The notes beneath the pieces are model-generated. The model was given only the letters and a program-made list of their open reading frames with translations. It was not told where the DNA came from and made no database searches. From the NCBI GenBank assembly GCA_000174895.1, contig ACOK01000102.1, positions 1 to 64,000 of the forward strand: a stretch of 64,000 nucleotides of DNA. The letters run 5' to 3'. Shown in pieces: positions 8,170-16,726 of this stretch. Made by a program: the position numbers and the translations under genes. Origin of the DNA: Ruminococcus flavefaciens FD-1. GTDB lineage: Bacteria > Bacillota > Clostridia > Oscillospirales > Ruminococcaceae. Every line of letters starts with the position of its first letter. The stretch's first letter is position 1.

Positions 8170-8769
8170 ATGAAAACACTGATAAAAATGTGCGGTATGC
8201 GTACCGCTGACGATATGCGCTGGATATGGCGGCTCATGCCGGAATATGTGGGATTCGTCTTTGCGGAGAAGAGCAGACGTTATGTCACTCCACATCAGGC
8301 GCATATACTCTCGGACGGGCTTGACGAGAAGATAACTCCTGTTGGAGTATTCGTGGACAGCTCCTTCGACGAGATAACGGACATATACAAAGCAGGCACG
8401 ATAAAAATTGCCCAGCTTCACGGCAGCGAGCCCGATGAGCTGATACACCGCTTGCAGGACGCAGGCATAAATGTGATAAGAGCCTTTCAGGTGAAGTCTG
8501 AGGCTGATATCGAAAAGGCCGAAAATTCCCCTGCGGATCTGGTTCTTCTGGATTCGGGAAAGGGAAGCGGCGAGACTTTCGACTGGTCGCTGATAAAGCA
8601 GATGAGCCGTCCCTATTTCTTAGCAGGAGGACTTGACCCGAAAAACGTAACGCAGGCAATAAGCGAACTCCACCCCTTTGCCGTTGACGTAAGCTCAGGC
8701 ATTGAAACTGACGGCGTGAAGGACTGCAACAAGATGATGGAATTTGCATACGCTGTAAGAAATGTCTGA
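8170..8769 (+). CDS. trpF: phosphoribosylanthranilate isomerase
   Basis: This 199-residue TIM-barrel isomerase acts between TrpD and TrpC. The ATG at 8170 follows AAGAAAGGCAG; in-frame upstream codons from 8095 run into repeat sequence and are rejected. The catalytic cysteine is Cys8 in KMCGMR, the phosphate-binding and central motifs QLHG and LAGGLDPKNV are visible, and the C-terminus has VDVSSGIET. Length is normal. Confidence 0.95.
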   Translation: MKTLIKMCGMRTADDMRWIWRLMPEYVGFVFAEKSRRYVTPHQAHILSDGLDEKITPVGVFVDSSFDEITDIYKAGTIKIAQLHGSEPDELIHRLQDAGINVIRAFQVKSEADIEKAENSPADLVLLDSGKGSGETFDWSLIKQMSRPYFLAGGLDPKNVTQAISELHPFAVDVSSGIETDGVKDCNKMMEFAYAVRNV

Positions 8770-8794
8770 GCTGAAGGATACGGAAGATGATACC

Positions 8795-9577
8795 ATGAAC
8801 TTTCTTGAAAACTTTTACAACAGTATTAATGAGGACGAAAGGCTGCTTTCCAAGCATGGAAAAGTCGAATATTTAACGACTATGAAGTATATTCATGAGT
8901 ACCTTAAAGGCAGGACTGATGCGAGAATACTTGAAGTCGGAGCTGGTACAGGAAGATACAGTATCCCGCTTGCGAAAGAAAGAAACAGAGTCATGGCTGT
9001 GGAACTTGTTGAGCATAACATAGATATACTTAAAAGCAAGCTTGACGGCAGTGAAATCATTGATGTAATGCAGGGAAATGCCCTTGACCTTGCCTGCTTC
9101 GATGACAATACCTTTGATATGACACTTGTTCTCGGTCCTATGTATCATCTGTACACAAAGGACGATAAGCTGAAGGCTCTTTCGGAAGCTGTCAGGGTTA
9201 CAAAGCAGGGCGGTATCATATTTGTAGCTTACTGTATGAATGAGGCGTGTATCATTCAATATGCATTTATGCACGGCCATCTGAAAGAAGTGCTTGAAAA
9301 GGATATGATAGCTCCTGACTGGCACTGTATTAGTGAGCCGAAGGACATCTTTTCTATGGTAAGGAAAGAGGAGATAGACGAGCTTGTCAGTGACGTAGAT
9401 GCTGAACGAATAAAGCTGGTCGCTTCCGACGGCATGACTAACTATATGCGTGAATGTACAGACGAAATGGATGATGATACATTTGAAAAGTGGATGGATT
9501 ATCATTTTTCAATATGCGAAAGACAGGATATGATCGGCGTATCAAATCATACACTTGATATTCTGCGAAAGCTTTAA
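8795..9577 (+). CDS. class I SAM-dependent methyltransferase inserted in the trp operon
   Basis: This 260-residue protein has the AdoMet-binding motif [12 protein letters not shown] at 45-56, an acidic motif II ([10 protein letters not shown]) and a motif near 130 ([11 protein letters not shown]) typical of Methyltransf_11/25 proteins. The substrate is unknown. The start at 8795 has GGAAG eight bases upstream and gives the family-like N-terminus [10 protein letters not shown]. The alternative ATG at 8762 would overlap trpF by eight bases. The gene lies between trpF and trpB in the same orientation with no promoter evident, so it should be co-transcribed with tryptophan synthesis. That position is not part of the canonical pathway; a housekeeping or small-molecule methylation role is equally possible. 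Confidence 0.85.
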   Translation: MNFLENFYNSINEDERLLSKHGKVEYLTTMKYIHEYLKGRTDARILEVGAGTGRYSIPLAKERNRVMAVELVEHNIDILKSKLDGSEIIDVMQGNALDLACFDDNTFDMTLVLGPMYHLYTKDDKLKALSEAVRVTKQGGIIFVAYCMNEACIIQYAFMHGHLKEVLEKDMIAPDWHCISEPKDIFSMVRKEEIDELVSDVDAERIKLVASDGMTNYMRECTDEMDDDTFEKWMDYHFSICERQDMIGVSNHTLDILRKL

Positions 9578-9608
9578 AATATACTTATATAATGAAAGGA
9601 AAGATATT

Positions 9609-10799
9609 ATGTCAGATAAAAAAGGACGCTTCGGAGTTCACGGCGGACAGTATATCCCCGAAACTCTCATGAATGCAATTATCGAGCTTGAAGAAGCTTA
9701 CGAACACTATAAGAACGATCCCGAATTCAACAGGGAGCTTACCGCTCTGCTCAACGATTACGCAGGCAGACCCTCACTTCTTTACCGTGCAGACAAAATG
9801 ACTGCCGATCTGGGAGGAGCTAAAATTTATCTCAAGCGTGAGGACCTCAACCACACAGGCTCACACAAGATAAACAACGTCCTCGGACAGGCTCTCCTTG
9901 CAAAGAAAATGGGCAAGACACGTCTTATCGCTGAAACAGGCGCAGGTCAGCACGGAGTTGCTACAGCTACAGCCGCCGCTCTCATGGGTATGGAGTGCGT
10001 GGTTTTCATGGGCGAGGAGGACACAAAGCGTCAGGCTCTCAACGTTTACAGAATGAGACTTCTCGGTGCTGAGGTCATCCCTGTAACAACAGGCACGGCT
10101 ACCCTCAAGGATGCAGTTTCCGAGGCTATGAGAGAGTGGACAAAGCGCATTTCCGATACACATTACTGTCTCGGCTCTGTAATGGGTCCTCATCCTTTCC
10201 CCACTATAGTACGTGATTTCCAGGCAGTTATCTCCCGTGAGTCCCGTGCTCAGATACTTGAAGCAGAGGGCAGACTTCCTGATGCTGTTATCGCTTGTGT
10301 AGGCGGAGGCTCAAATGCTATCGGCAGCTTCTATCACTACATCCCCGACGAGGGAGTGCGCCTTATCGGCTGTGAAGCCGCAGGCCGTGGCATCGACACA
10401 TTCGAGACAGCCGCAACTGTAAACACAGGCCGTATCGGCATTTTCCACGGTATGAAGTCGTATTTCTGTCAGGACGAATACGGACAGATAGCTCCTGTTT
10501 ATTCCATCTCGGCAGGACTTGACTACCCCGGTGTAGGCCCCGAGCACGCACATCTCCACGATATCGGCAGGGCTGAATATGTGCCTGTTACCGATGACGA
10601 AGCTGTAAACGCTTTCGAGTACCTTTCACGCACCGAGGGAATAATCCCTGCTATCGAGTCCGCACACGCTGTTGCATACGCAATGAAGCTTGCTCCCACA
10701 ATGGACAAGGACAAAATAATCATCATCACTATCTCAGGCAGAGGCGACAAGGACTGTGCCGCAATAGCAAGATACAGAGGAGAGGATATATATGAGTAA
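9609..10799 (+). CDS. trpB: tryptophan synthase beta subunit
   Basis: The 396-residue PLP enzyme condenses indole with serine to give tryptophan. The ATG at 9609 follows AAAGGAAAG. Lys87 in [10 protein letters not shown] forms the Schiff base with PLP, and the phosphate loop GGGSNAIG is near 229-236. ETGAGQHG and SGRGDKD are intact. Sequence and length correspond to the standard TrpB1 type that pairs with TrpA. Its last eight bases overlap trpA. Confidence 0.97.
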   Translation: MSDKKGRFGVHGGQYIPETLMNAIIELEEAYEHYKNDPEFNRELTALLNDYAGRPSLLYRADKMTADLGGAKIYLKREDLNHTGSHKINNVLGQALLAKKMGKTRLIAETGAGQHGVATATAAALMGMECVVFMGEEDTKRQALNVYRMRLLGAEVIPVTTGTATLKDAVSEAMREWTKRISDTHYCLGSVMGPHPFPTIVRDFQAVISRESRAQILEAEGRLPDAVIACVGGGSNAIGSFYHYIPDEGVRLIGCEAAGRGIDTFETAATVNTGRIGIFHGMKSYFCQDEYGQIAPVYSISAGLDYPGVGPEHAHLHDIGRAEYVPVTDDEAVNAFEYLSRTEGIIPAIESAHAVAYAMKLAPTMDKDKIIIITISGRGDKDCAAIARYRGEDIYE

Positions 10800-11565
10800 T
10801 ATCAGAGCAGCCTTTGCAAACGGCAAGGCATTCATACCATTCATCACCTGCGGAGACCCCGACCTTGAAACTACTGCAAAGGCAGTACGTGCCGCCGCTG
10901 AAAACGGTGCAGACCTTATCGAGCTGGGAATACCTTTCTCAGACCCTACAGCAGAAGGACCCGTTATACAGGGCGCAAACATCCGTGCCCTTGCAGGCGG
11001 AGTTACCACAGACAAGATATTCGATTTCGTAAAGGAACTTCGCAGAGATGTGAAGATACCGATGGTTTTCATGACCTATGCAAACGTTGTGTACTCCTAC
11101 GACGCAGAGAGATTCATGGCAAGATGCTGTGAATCAGGCATAGACGGAATAATCCTTCCCGACCTCCCCTTTGAGGAAAAGGACGAATTCTCATCAGTTG
11201 CAAAGCAGTATGGAGTTGACCTTATATCGCTGATAGCTCCTACATCCGAGAACCGCATAGCCATGATAGCAAAGGAAGCTGAGGGCTTCATCTACGTTGT
11301 ATCAAGTCTCGGTGTAACAGGCGAGAGAACAGAGATAACCACAAATATAGGCGATATCGTCAAGGTGATACGTGAGAATACGGACGTTCCCTGTGCAGTA
11401 GGATTCGGCATATCAAAGCCTGAGCAGGCACAGAAAATGGCTTCACTTTCCGACGGTGCCATCGTAGGTTCGGCAATAATCAAACTGCTTGAAAAGTACG
11501 GCAAGGACGCTCCCGAACACATCGGTGCATATGTCCGTGAAATGAAAACCGCTATTACGGAGTAA
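10792..11565 (+). CDS. trpA: tryptophan synthase alpha subunit
   Basis: The 257-residue TIM-barrel subunit cleaves indole-3-glycerol phosphate to indole, which passes to TrpB. The catalytic glutamate is Glu44 in [11 protein letters not shown]. The position of the second catalytic acid (Asp60 in Salmonella, in DPLADGP) reads DPTAEGP here, so an aspartate is replaced by Glu55. The phosphate loop GFGIS and the later GSAIIKL are present. The start at 10792 overlaps trpB and has GAGAGGA upstream. It is the last gene of the operon. Confidence 0.96.
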   Translation: MSNIRAAFANGKAFIPFITCGDPDLETTAKAVRAAAENGADLIELGIPFSDPTAEGPVIQGANIRALAGGVTTDKIFDFVKELRRDVKIPMVFMTYANVVYSYDAERFMARCCESGIDGIILPDLPFEEKDEFSSVAKQYGVDLISLIAPTSENRIAMIAKEAEGFIYVVSSLGVTGERTEITTNIGDIVKVIRENTDVPCAVGFGISKPEQAQKMASLSDGAIVGSAIIKLLEKYGKDAPEHIGAYVREMKTAITE

Positions 11566-11566
11566 T

Positions 11567-11616
11567 CAGAAAGCAGAAATCAGAAATTAGTAGGGGCGCA
11601 AATTGTGCGCCCTCGG
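11567..11616 (+). repeat. CAGAAAN heptamers followed by a TGTAGGGG-type hairpin
   Basis: Three heptamers directly after the trpA stop lead into GTAGGGGCGCAAATTGTGCGCCC. The stem differs from the commoner GCGCACAGTGTGCGC by a base change on each arm that keeps pairing. Confidence 0.7.
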
Positions 11617-11680
11617 ACAAAACCGCAAACATGGATACCCTGCAATTACGTATTGCTAAGTATCCCATATGACGACAATA

Positions 11681-11724
11681 CTCCCCATTACCGCAGTGGT
11701 GATACGGTAATGGGGAGCTTTTAA
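11681..11724 (+). terminator. terminator of the trp operon
   Basis: A perfect 13-bp stem CTCCCCATTACCG / CGGTAATGGGGAG with an 11-base loop is followed by CTTTT. It lies about 115 bases after the trpA stop. Confidence 0.8.
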
Positions 11725-11806
11725 TGAAGGAGATTATGAAAAAGTTTTAGTTGATGACGAATGTTATGTGTTGATGTCAAGGCGGATGATATCCGCTCCT
11801 GCACAA

Positions 11807-12107
11807 CAAGAAGTGTCGGTGAGCGAAAGCAGAGTAAGCTAAACGTACAGAGTAAGGCGCTTGCGCCGAATCGTGATTGCGCACCGCTCGCTCAGCGGGG
11901 GGAGAGGGTGCGGCATGGCAGCTGCCGCACCTTATCTCATGATATGAGGAAATGTAGATGTCGATATTGATATGATATCCGCTCTGACAAAGCAGACTGT
12001 CGATTATTTATAATTAAAGTGCCAACGAGCGAAAGCAGATCATGCTAAACGTACAAAGTAAGGCGCTTGCGCCGAATCGTGATAGCGCTCCGTCCGCTCG
12101 ACGGCGG
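11807..12107 (+). repeat. two type D repeats between trpA and htrA
   Basis: Copies at about 11807-11905 and 12017-12107 share GCGAGCGAAAGCAGA, ACGTACAGAGTAAGG and CGCTTGCGCCGAATCG. The second copy ends at the base before the htrA stop codon (TCA at 12108-12110 on this strand). Nothing else is recognised between 11725 and 12107. Confidence 0.75.
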
Positions 12108-13508
12108 TCAGTCTTTGTTCTCAGCCTGATCGAGAGTAACAGTTACCTTTTCTTCTTTGCCGCTTCTCATGTATGTGAGTTCGAGAGTTTCGCCTGCCTT
12201 GTGCAGATTCTTCTTGGCGTTCAGTTCAGCGGATGTCTTTACTTCTTCGCCGTCAACAGCTGTGATAACATCGCCTGACTGTAAGCCTGCCTTGTCAGCG
12301 GCACTGCCGTCTGTAACAGTTGTAACGTATACGCCTACAGGGAGATTATACATCTTTGAGATAGTCTCTGTAACATCCTGACAGCTGATACCGAGCTGAG
12401 GCTTGCCTGTTACGTAGCCGTATTCCATGATATCGTCAACTATCTGTGCAACTTCGTTTGATGGGATAGCAAAGCCGATGCCTTCGATGGATGTCTCGGA
12501 GTATGAAGCTGACATCTTAGAAGAGTTGATGCCGATGACCTGACCGTACTTGTTGATGAGCGGTCCGCCTGAGTTGCCTGAGTTGATAGCGGCATCTGTC
12601 TGGAGGAGAGTCATAGCCTTGTCGTTGATAGTTATTTCACGGTTGATACCTGATACGATACCGCTTGTAACTGTATCCATAAGCTCGAAGCCGAGTGGGT
12701 TGCCGATAGCGATAACTGATTCGCCAAGCTTGAGGTCGTCGCTGTCGCCGAATTCAGCAGCTGTAAGGCCTGTAGCCTTTATCTTGAGCACTGCAAGGTC
12801 GCAGTCTGTGTCATAGCCGATGACCTCAGCATCGTAGCTCTTTTCATCGTTCAGGAGAACGGAGATGCTGTCAGCAAGGCCTGCGCCGTACTCTGTATCA
12901 TAGATAACGTGAGCATTTGTAACGATGTAGCCGTCCTCTGTGATAGCAACACCTGTACCTGTAGCTGTAGCCTGTGAAGTCTGGGGCTGCTGGCTCTGAC
13001 CGAAGTCAAATCCGCCGAAACCGCCGAAGCTTCCGAAATCACCGAAGTTGAAGCCGTTGTTCTGAGTAGTCATTGTGAAAGTGGACTCGATACCTACTAC
13101 TGAAGGGAGGACCTTTTCGACGATCTCCTCTGTAGTAAGGAGGCCACCCTCTGAATCCTCAGGCTTGATGATGCTTACATTCTCAGCCTTAGCCTTCTTG
13201 GATACCTTTTCAGCAGCATTTTCAACAGCAGAAGCCTCAGCGTTCTCAACTGATGAAGCTGTTGTGTTGTTAGTCTTCACACCTGCAACATTGCGGTAGA
13301 TGCCGATAGATCCTGCTGAAACAAGAGTCATAGCCATAAGTGAAGCGGCTATCTTAGCGCCGATGTGCTTCTTAGGCTTCTTGGGTGAACCGCCGTCTGC
13401 GGAGAATCCGTTATAGTAGCTGTACATATCATTATTATTGTTATTCATACCGTTTTCCTCGCTGTTTTCTTCCATGTTGTTTACTGTGTACTCATATTCT
13501 TCTCTCAT
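12108..13508 (-). CDS. HtrA/DegP-type membrane-anchored serine protease with PDZ domain
   Basis: This 466-residue protein has an Asn-rich cytoplasmic N-terminus, one membrane segment at about 50-70, a trypsin-like domain and a C-terminal PDZ domain (about 360-455). The catalytic triad is visible: His in TNAHVI (about 200), Asp in DCDLAVLK, Ser in GNSGGPL. A Phe/Gly-rich insert (about 152-171) precedes the protease core. Such proteases degrade or refold misfolded envelope proteins. The ATG at 13508 is chosen because AAAGGAA lies about 11 bases upstream; a GTG at 13517 is only three bases from it. The stop codon abuts a type D repeat. Exact assignment to HtrA, HtrB or YyxA cannot be made. Confidence 0.92.
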   Translation of the reverse strand: MREEYEYTVNNMEENSEENGMNNNNNDMYSYYNGFSADGGSPKKPKKHIGAKIAASLMAMTLVSAGSIGIYRNVAGVKTNNTTASSVENAEASAVENAAEKVSKKAKAENVSIIKPEDSEGGLLTTEEIVEKVLPSVVGIESTFTMTTQNNGFNFGDFGSFGGFGGFDFGQSQQPQTSQATATGTGVAITEDGYIVTNAHVIYDTEYGAGLADSISVLLNDEKSYDAEVIGYDTDCDLAVLKIKATGLTAAEFGDSDDLKLGESVIAIGNPLGFELMDTVTSGIVSGINREITINDKAMTLLQTDAAINSGNSGGPLINKYGQVIGINSSKMSASYSETSIEGIGFAIPSNEVAQIVDDIMEYGYVTGKPQLGISCQDVTETISKMYNLPVGVYVTTVTDGSAADKAGLQSGDVITAVDGEEVKTSAELNAKKNLHKAGETLELTYMRSGKEEKVTVTLDQAENKD

Positions 13509-13698
13509 AATATTCACGTTCCTTTTCAGAAAATTATAAACTTTATCTTTCGGGGACCCTTCCCCGTTGCTGTGATTATATTATATTTGAGCTGTGTGAT
13601 ATTAATTTGCGATAAATGTAGTTTTTATGGGAAGTTTTTGTGTCGTTTTTTTCACATGGGTCAAAACTGTGTGACAGAATGTGTCAACTCTGTGACCG

Positions 13699-13827
13699 CC
13701 GCCGAGCGGACGGAGCGCATTCACGATTCGCTCGCCGCCGAGCAGGCGGGCGCAGTCACGATTCGCTCGTAAACTCGCTTACTTTGTACGTTTAGCATAA
13801 TCTGCTTTCGCTCGTTGGCACTTCTTG
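13699..13827 (-). repeat. type D repeat, extended copy upstream of htrA
   Basis: The sequence ATTCACGATTCGCTCG occurs once before the usual body (CACGATTCGCTCGTAAACTC ... CTTTCGCTCGTTGGCACTTC), so the copy looks partially duplicated. Confidence 0.75.
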
Positions 13828-13850
13828 TTATGTATGGATGAATGTACAAT

Positions 13851-14262
13851 TGTAGGGGCGCTTTCCGAGCGCCCTCAGGTATACAAACAAATGTGATGAA
13901 CCAATTTGTAGGGGCGCACAGTGTGCGCCCTCAGATAACCAAACAAATATCGATAGAACATTGTAGGGAACGCCGCCCCCGGCGTTCCATGTTAACGCAA
14001 CACGTATGAATTATATTTTTATTACATGAACGAATCAACGTCTTTATCATGAACGGCGAACATCATTGGTTTACCGTGGAACGGCGGGGGCGCCGTTCCC
14101 TACAAAATTTGATGAACCATTTGTAGGGGCTGGCGTCCCCGACAGCCCATACCATAGGCAACATGAAACGCAACAACGGGACGTCGAGGACGCCGTCCCC
14201 TACAAAATGTGAGGGACACAATAATTACGCATTACGCATTACGAATTACGAATTACGCATTG
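13851..14262 (+). repeat. repeat cluster: two hairpins, type B copy 5, type C copy 2, ATTACG tract
   Basis: Hairpins lie at 13851 (GGCGCTTTCCGAGCGCC) and about 13907 (GGCGCACAGTGTGCGCC). Type B copy 5 spans 13972-14104: left stem AACGCCG/CGGCGTT, right stem AACGGCG/CGCCGTT. Type C copy 2 spans 14122-14204 and ATTACGC/ATTACGA heptamers 14222-14262. The string of units resembles the trpD-trpC gap, suggesting the repeats move or are copied as blocks. Confidence 0.8.
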
Positions 14263-14347
14263 AAAAAGCCTAACTAATACGCCCTCAGAAACATATAATA
14301 AGAAGTACCGCACTATGCACAGTTGCCTCAGAAGCGAGGTGATGGTA

Positions 14348-14569
14348 ATGGATGTATGCATTGCAGAAATGACATCATATACCTATGCTGTCAAAGGTGA
14401 AAGACTGCTGAGGTCGAGAGGATACAAGTGCAAAGTCACACGAAAAGAGAAAAATACCGCAGGCGGCTGTGGCTATCAGCTGAATATCTGCGGTCACTGC
14501 CGTGAAGCTGCCGCATTACTTGAAAGATACGCAATTCCCTACAGGACCTTATCTGACGGAGGTGCGTGA
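14348..14569 (+). CDS. DUF3343 (putative Se/S carrier-like) small protein
   Basis: The 73-residue protein starts at ATG 14348, seven bases after GAGGTG. It follows the DUF3343 pattern: an opening strand, a segment VKGERLLRSRGYKCKVT like the family's alpha-beta unit, then GGCGYQLNICGHCREAAALLERYAIPY. Cysteines in GGCGY and NICGHC are candidates for carrying sulfur or selenium. The family often sits beside a cysteine desulfurase-like gene, as here: the stop at 14569 is one base before the next start. Function is inferred from that pairing, not shown. Confidence 0.8.
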   Translation: MDVCIAEMTSYTYAVKGERLLRSRGYKCKVTRKEKNTAGGCGYQLNICGHCREAAALLERYAIPYRTLSDGGA

Positions 14570-14570
14570 T

Positions 14571-15692
14571 ATGATAAATTTCGATAACGCCGCTACTACC
14601 TTCCCGAAGCCGCTTTCCGTCAGGAGAGCCGTTTCCGAAGCTGTCAGACGTTACGGAGGCAACGCAGGACGTGGAGGTCACAGGCTGGCTATGGAGGCTT
14701 CAGAGGCTTTGTACTCAGCCCGTGAGACTGCCGCTGATTTTTTCGGTGCCGAGCCTGAGAATGTGGTCTTCACCATGAACTGCACCTATGCGCTGAATAT
14801 GGCGATTCAGGGCGTGATGAGCGGAGGCGGCCATCTTATCATAAGCGGTCTGGAGCACAATTCCTCAGCACGTCCGTCTGCGGCTATGGCAATGAAAAAG
14901 CGCATATCCCTTTCCATAGCCGAGGTCTATCCCGAGGATGAACGGACTATCGAAAGCTTCCGCTCGTTAATGCGTGAGGATACTAAAGCTGTGGTATGTA
15001 CACTTGCAAGCAATGTTACGGGGCAGATAACGCCTTACCGTGAGATAGGAGAGCTTTGCCGTGAGCGTGGGATATGTTTCATTGCAGACGGCGCACAGGC
15101 CTGCGGAGTGCTGGACGTAAAACTCAGCGACGGGATAAACATTCTCTGCACCGCAGGGCATAAGGGACTTTACGGCATCACAGGAACGGGACTGCTCATC
15201 ACGGACGGCAGATATCCTATATCTCCCATAATACAGGGCGGCACGGGAAGTGCATCCCTGAGCCTTATACAGCCCGATGTCCTCCCAGACAGCCTTGAAA
15301 GCGGCACACCCAATATAACGGGAGCAATGTCGGTAAAGGCAGGAATTGAATTTGTGAAGAGCAGGGGACTGCGGAGGATATACTCCCACGAAAACAGGAT
15401 ATGCTCACGCTTCATTTCGGAGCTTGGCAGTGATATCACGGTATACCGCCATCCCTGTGGGGAGTATGTTCCCATTGTTTCATTCAATGTGGGAGATATT
15501 CCGTCGGAGCGGACTGCGGCATATCTTGCGGAAAAGGGCTATTGTCTCCGTGCAGGATTTCACTGTGCCGCACTTGCACACGCCTCACTTGGCACAAAAA
15601 ACGGCACGGTACGTTTTGCACCGTCGGTATTCAGCAGAGAAGAGAACGCTGTAAGGCTTGCGGAGGAGATAAGAAGTATGAAAAAAATTTGA
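14571..15692 (+). CDS. cysteine desulfurase-like class V aminotransferase
   Basis: The 373-residue PLP enzyme begins MINFDNAATTFPKP, the standard start of this family, with GGAGGTG upstream. Lys198 in TAGHKGLYG binds PLP. The catalytic-loop cysteine is Cys332 in RAGFHCAALAH, so sulfur abstraction from cysteine or selenocysteine is possible. The central ADGAQACG holds the PLP-contacting aspartate. It is coupled to the DUF3343 gene upstream. It belongs to the DUF3343-linked desulfurase branch rather than to IscS/SufS, since no isc/suf scaffold genes are adjacent. Confidence 0.88.
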   Translation: MINFDNAATTFPKPLSVRRAVSEAVRRYGGNAGRGGHRLAMEASEALYSARETAADFFGAEPENVVFTMNCTYALNMAIQGVMSGGGHLIISGLEHNSSARPSAAMAMKKRISLSIAEVYPEDERTIESFRSLMREDTKAVVCTLASNVTGQITPYREIGELCRERGICFIADGAQACGVLDVKLSDGINILCTAGHKGLYGITGTGLLITDGRYPISPIIQGGTGSASLSLIQPDVLPDSLESGTPNITGAMSVKAGIEFVKSRGLRRIYSHENRICSRFISELGSDITVYRHPCGEYVPIVSFNVGDIPSERTAAYLAEKGYCLRAGFHCAALAHASLGTKNGTVRFAPSVFSREENAVRLAEEIRSMKKI

Positions 15693-15709
15693 AAAAAATA
15701 AAAAAACTA

Positions 15710-15737
15710 TTGAAATAATCTGAATTTGTGGTACAAT
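15710..15737 (+). promoter_or_regulatory. promoter of cdaA-cdaR
   Basis: TTGAAA (15710-15715) and TACAAT (15732-15737) with a 16-base spacer, about 100 bases before the cdaA start. Confidence 0.7.
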
Positions 15738-15841
15738 AGAATATGAGGAACTGTGCATACTATTGATAATTAAATTAATAGGCATACTCCAAAAATAAAT
15801 ATGTGTAAAAAATCTCCACCCCATAGAAGGGATGTGTATCC

Positions 15842-16726
15842 ATGTCATCCAGAATCAGAGACTTCTTTGACGGTCTCCTGAGTGTGCTGAGTACTATCAA
15901 GCCAATAGATATAGTAGATGTACTCATTCTGGCATACGTCATATATATGCTTCTGAAGCTGATACGAGAGACCCGTGCAGGTCAGCTTCTCAAAGGTATA
16001 CTCCTCCTTGTAATAGGCTACTGGATAAGCATACTCATTGGTCTGACGGCTGTTAAATACATTCTGAAACAGACCCTCAGCATCGGTGTACTTGCTATGA
16101 TAATCCTTTTCCAGCCTGAGCTCAGACGTGCTCTTGAAAAGGCAGGACGTACCAAATTCGGTATCAAACTCTTCGGCCTCGGTCAGGGTACTGACGAGCT
16201 GAAACAGAAATGGGAACCCGCTATCGAGGCCATATGCGATTCGTGTGTTGAGCTTTCCGCTACCTGCACAGGCGCCCTCATCGTAGTTGAGCGTCAGGTG
16301 CGTCTCGGTGAGCAGATAGAAACAGGCACTATCATGAATGCTGTTCCCAGCAAGGAAGTATTCGGCAACATCTTCTATCCGAAAACTCCTCTCCATGACG
16401 GAGCTGTTATCATGCGTGACGGTATAATCCTTGCCGCCGCCTGCTTCCTTCCGAAACCGCAGAAGGACGAGCTCATCAACAAGAAGCTGGGCTCACGTCA
16501 CAGAGCAGCTATCGGCATGAGCGAAAACTCTGATGCTATCGTTATCGTCGTATCAGAGGAAACGGGACAGATATCCGTTGCGCTCAACGGTGTGCTTACC
16601 CGTGACTATACCCGTGACAAGCTGAAAAAGCTCCTCGAGGATGAGATATTCAACGACAAGACTGAAATATCCATCGGAAGCAAAAAGCTTTTCTCTTCCC
16701 ACTCTGAAAAGGAGGAGAAAGAATGA
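15842..16726 (+). CDS. cdaA: diadenylate cyclase CdaA (c-di-AMP synthase)
   Basis: The 294-residue membrane enzyme joins two ATP to make cyclic di-AMP, which controls potassium uptake, osmolyte balance and wall homeostasis. Three hydrophobic segments lie in the first about 95 residues. The DAC domain follows, with the DGA motif at 186-188 and RHR at 219-221, both needed for catalysis. Length is normal (about 275-295). AGAAGGGA precedes the start by about ten bases. It overlaps cdaR by four bases (ATGA), as in many Firmicutes; the usual third gene glmM is not next to it. Confidence 0.95.
   Translation: MSSRIRDFFDGLLSVLSTIKPIDIVDVLILAYVIYMLLKLIRETRAGQLLKGILLLVIGYWISILIGLTAVKYILKQTLSIGVLAMIILFQPELRRALEKAGRTKFGIKLFGLGQGTDELKQKWEPAIEAICDSCVELSATCTGALIVVERQVRLGEQIETGTIMNAVPSKEVFGNIFYPKTPLHDGAVIMRDGIILAAACFLPKPQKDELINKKLGSRHRAAIGMSENSDAIVIVVSEETGQISVALNGVLTRDYTRDKLKKLLEDEIFNDKTEISIGSKKLFSSHSEKEEKE

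Noticed and set aside
13572-13600. TATAAT sequences upstream of htrA as a sigma-A promoter
   Set aside because: No acceptable -35 box is found at 16-18 bases; left unannotated.
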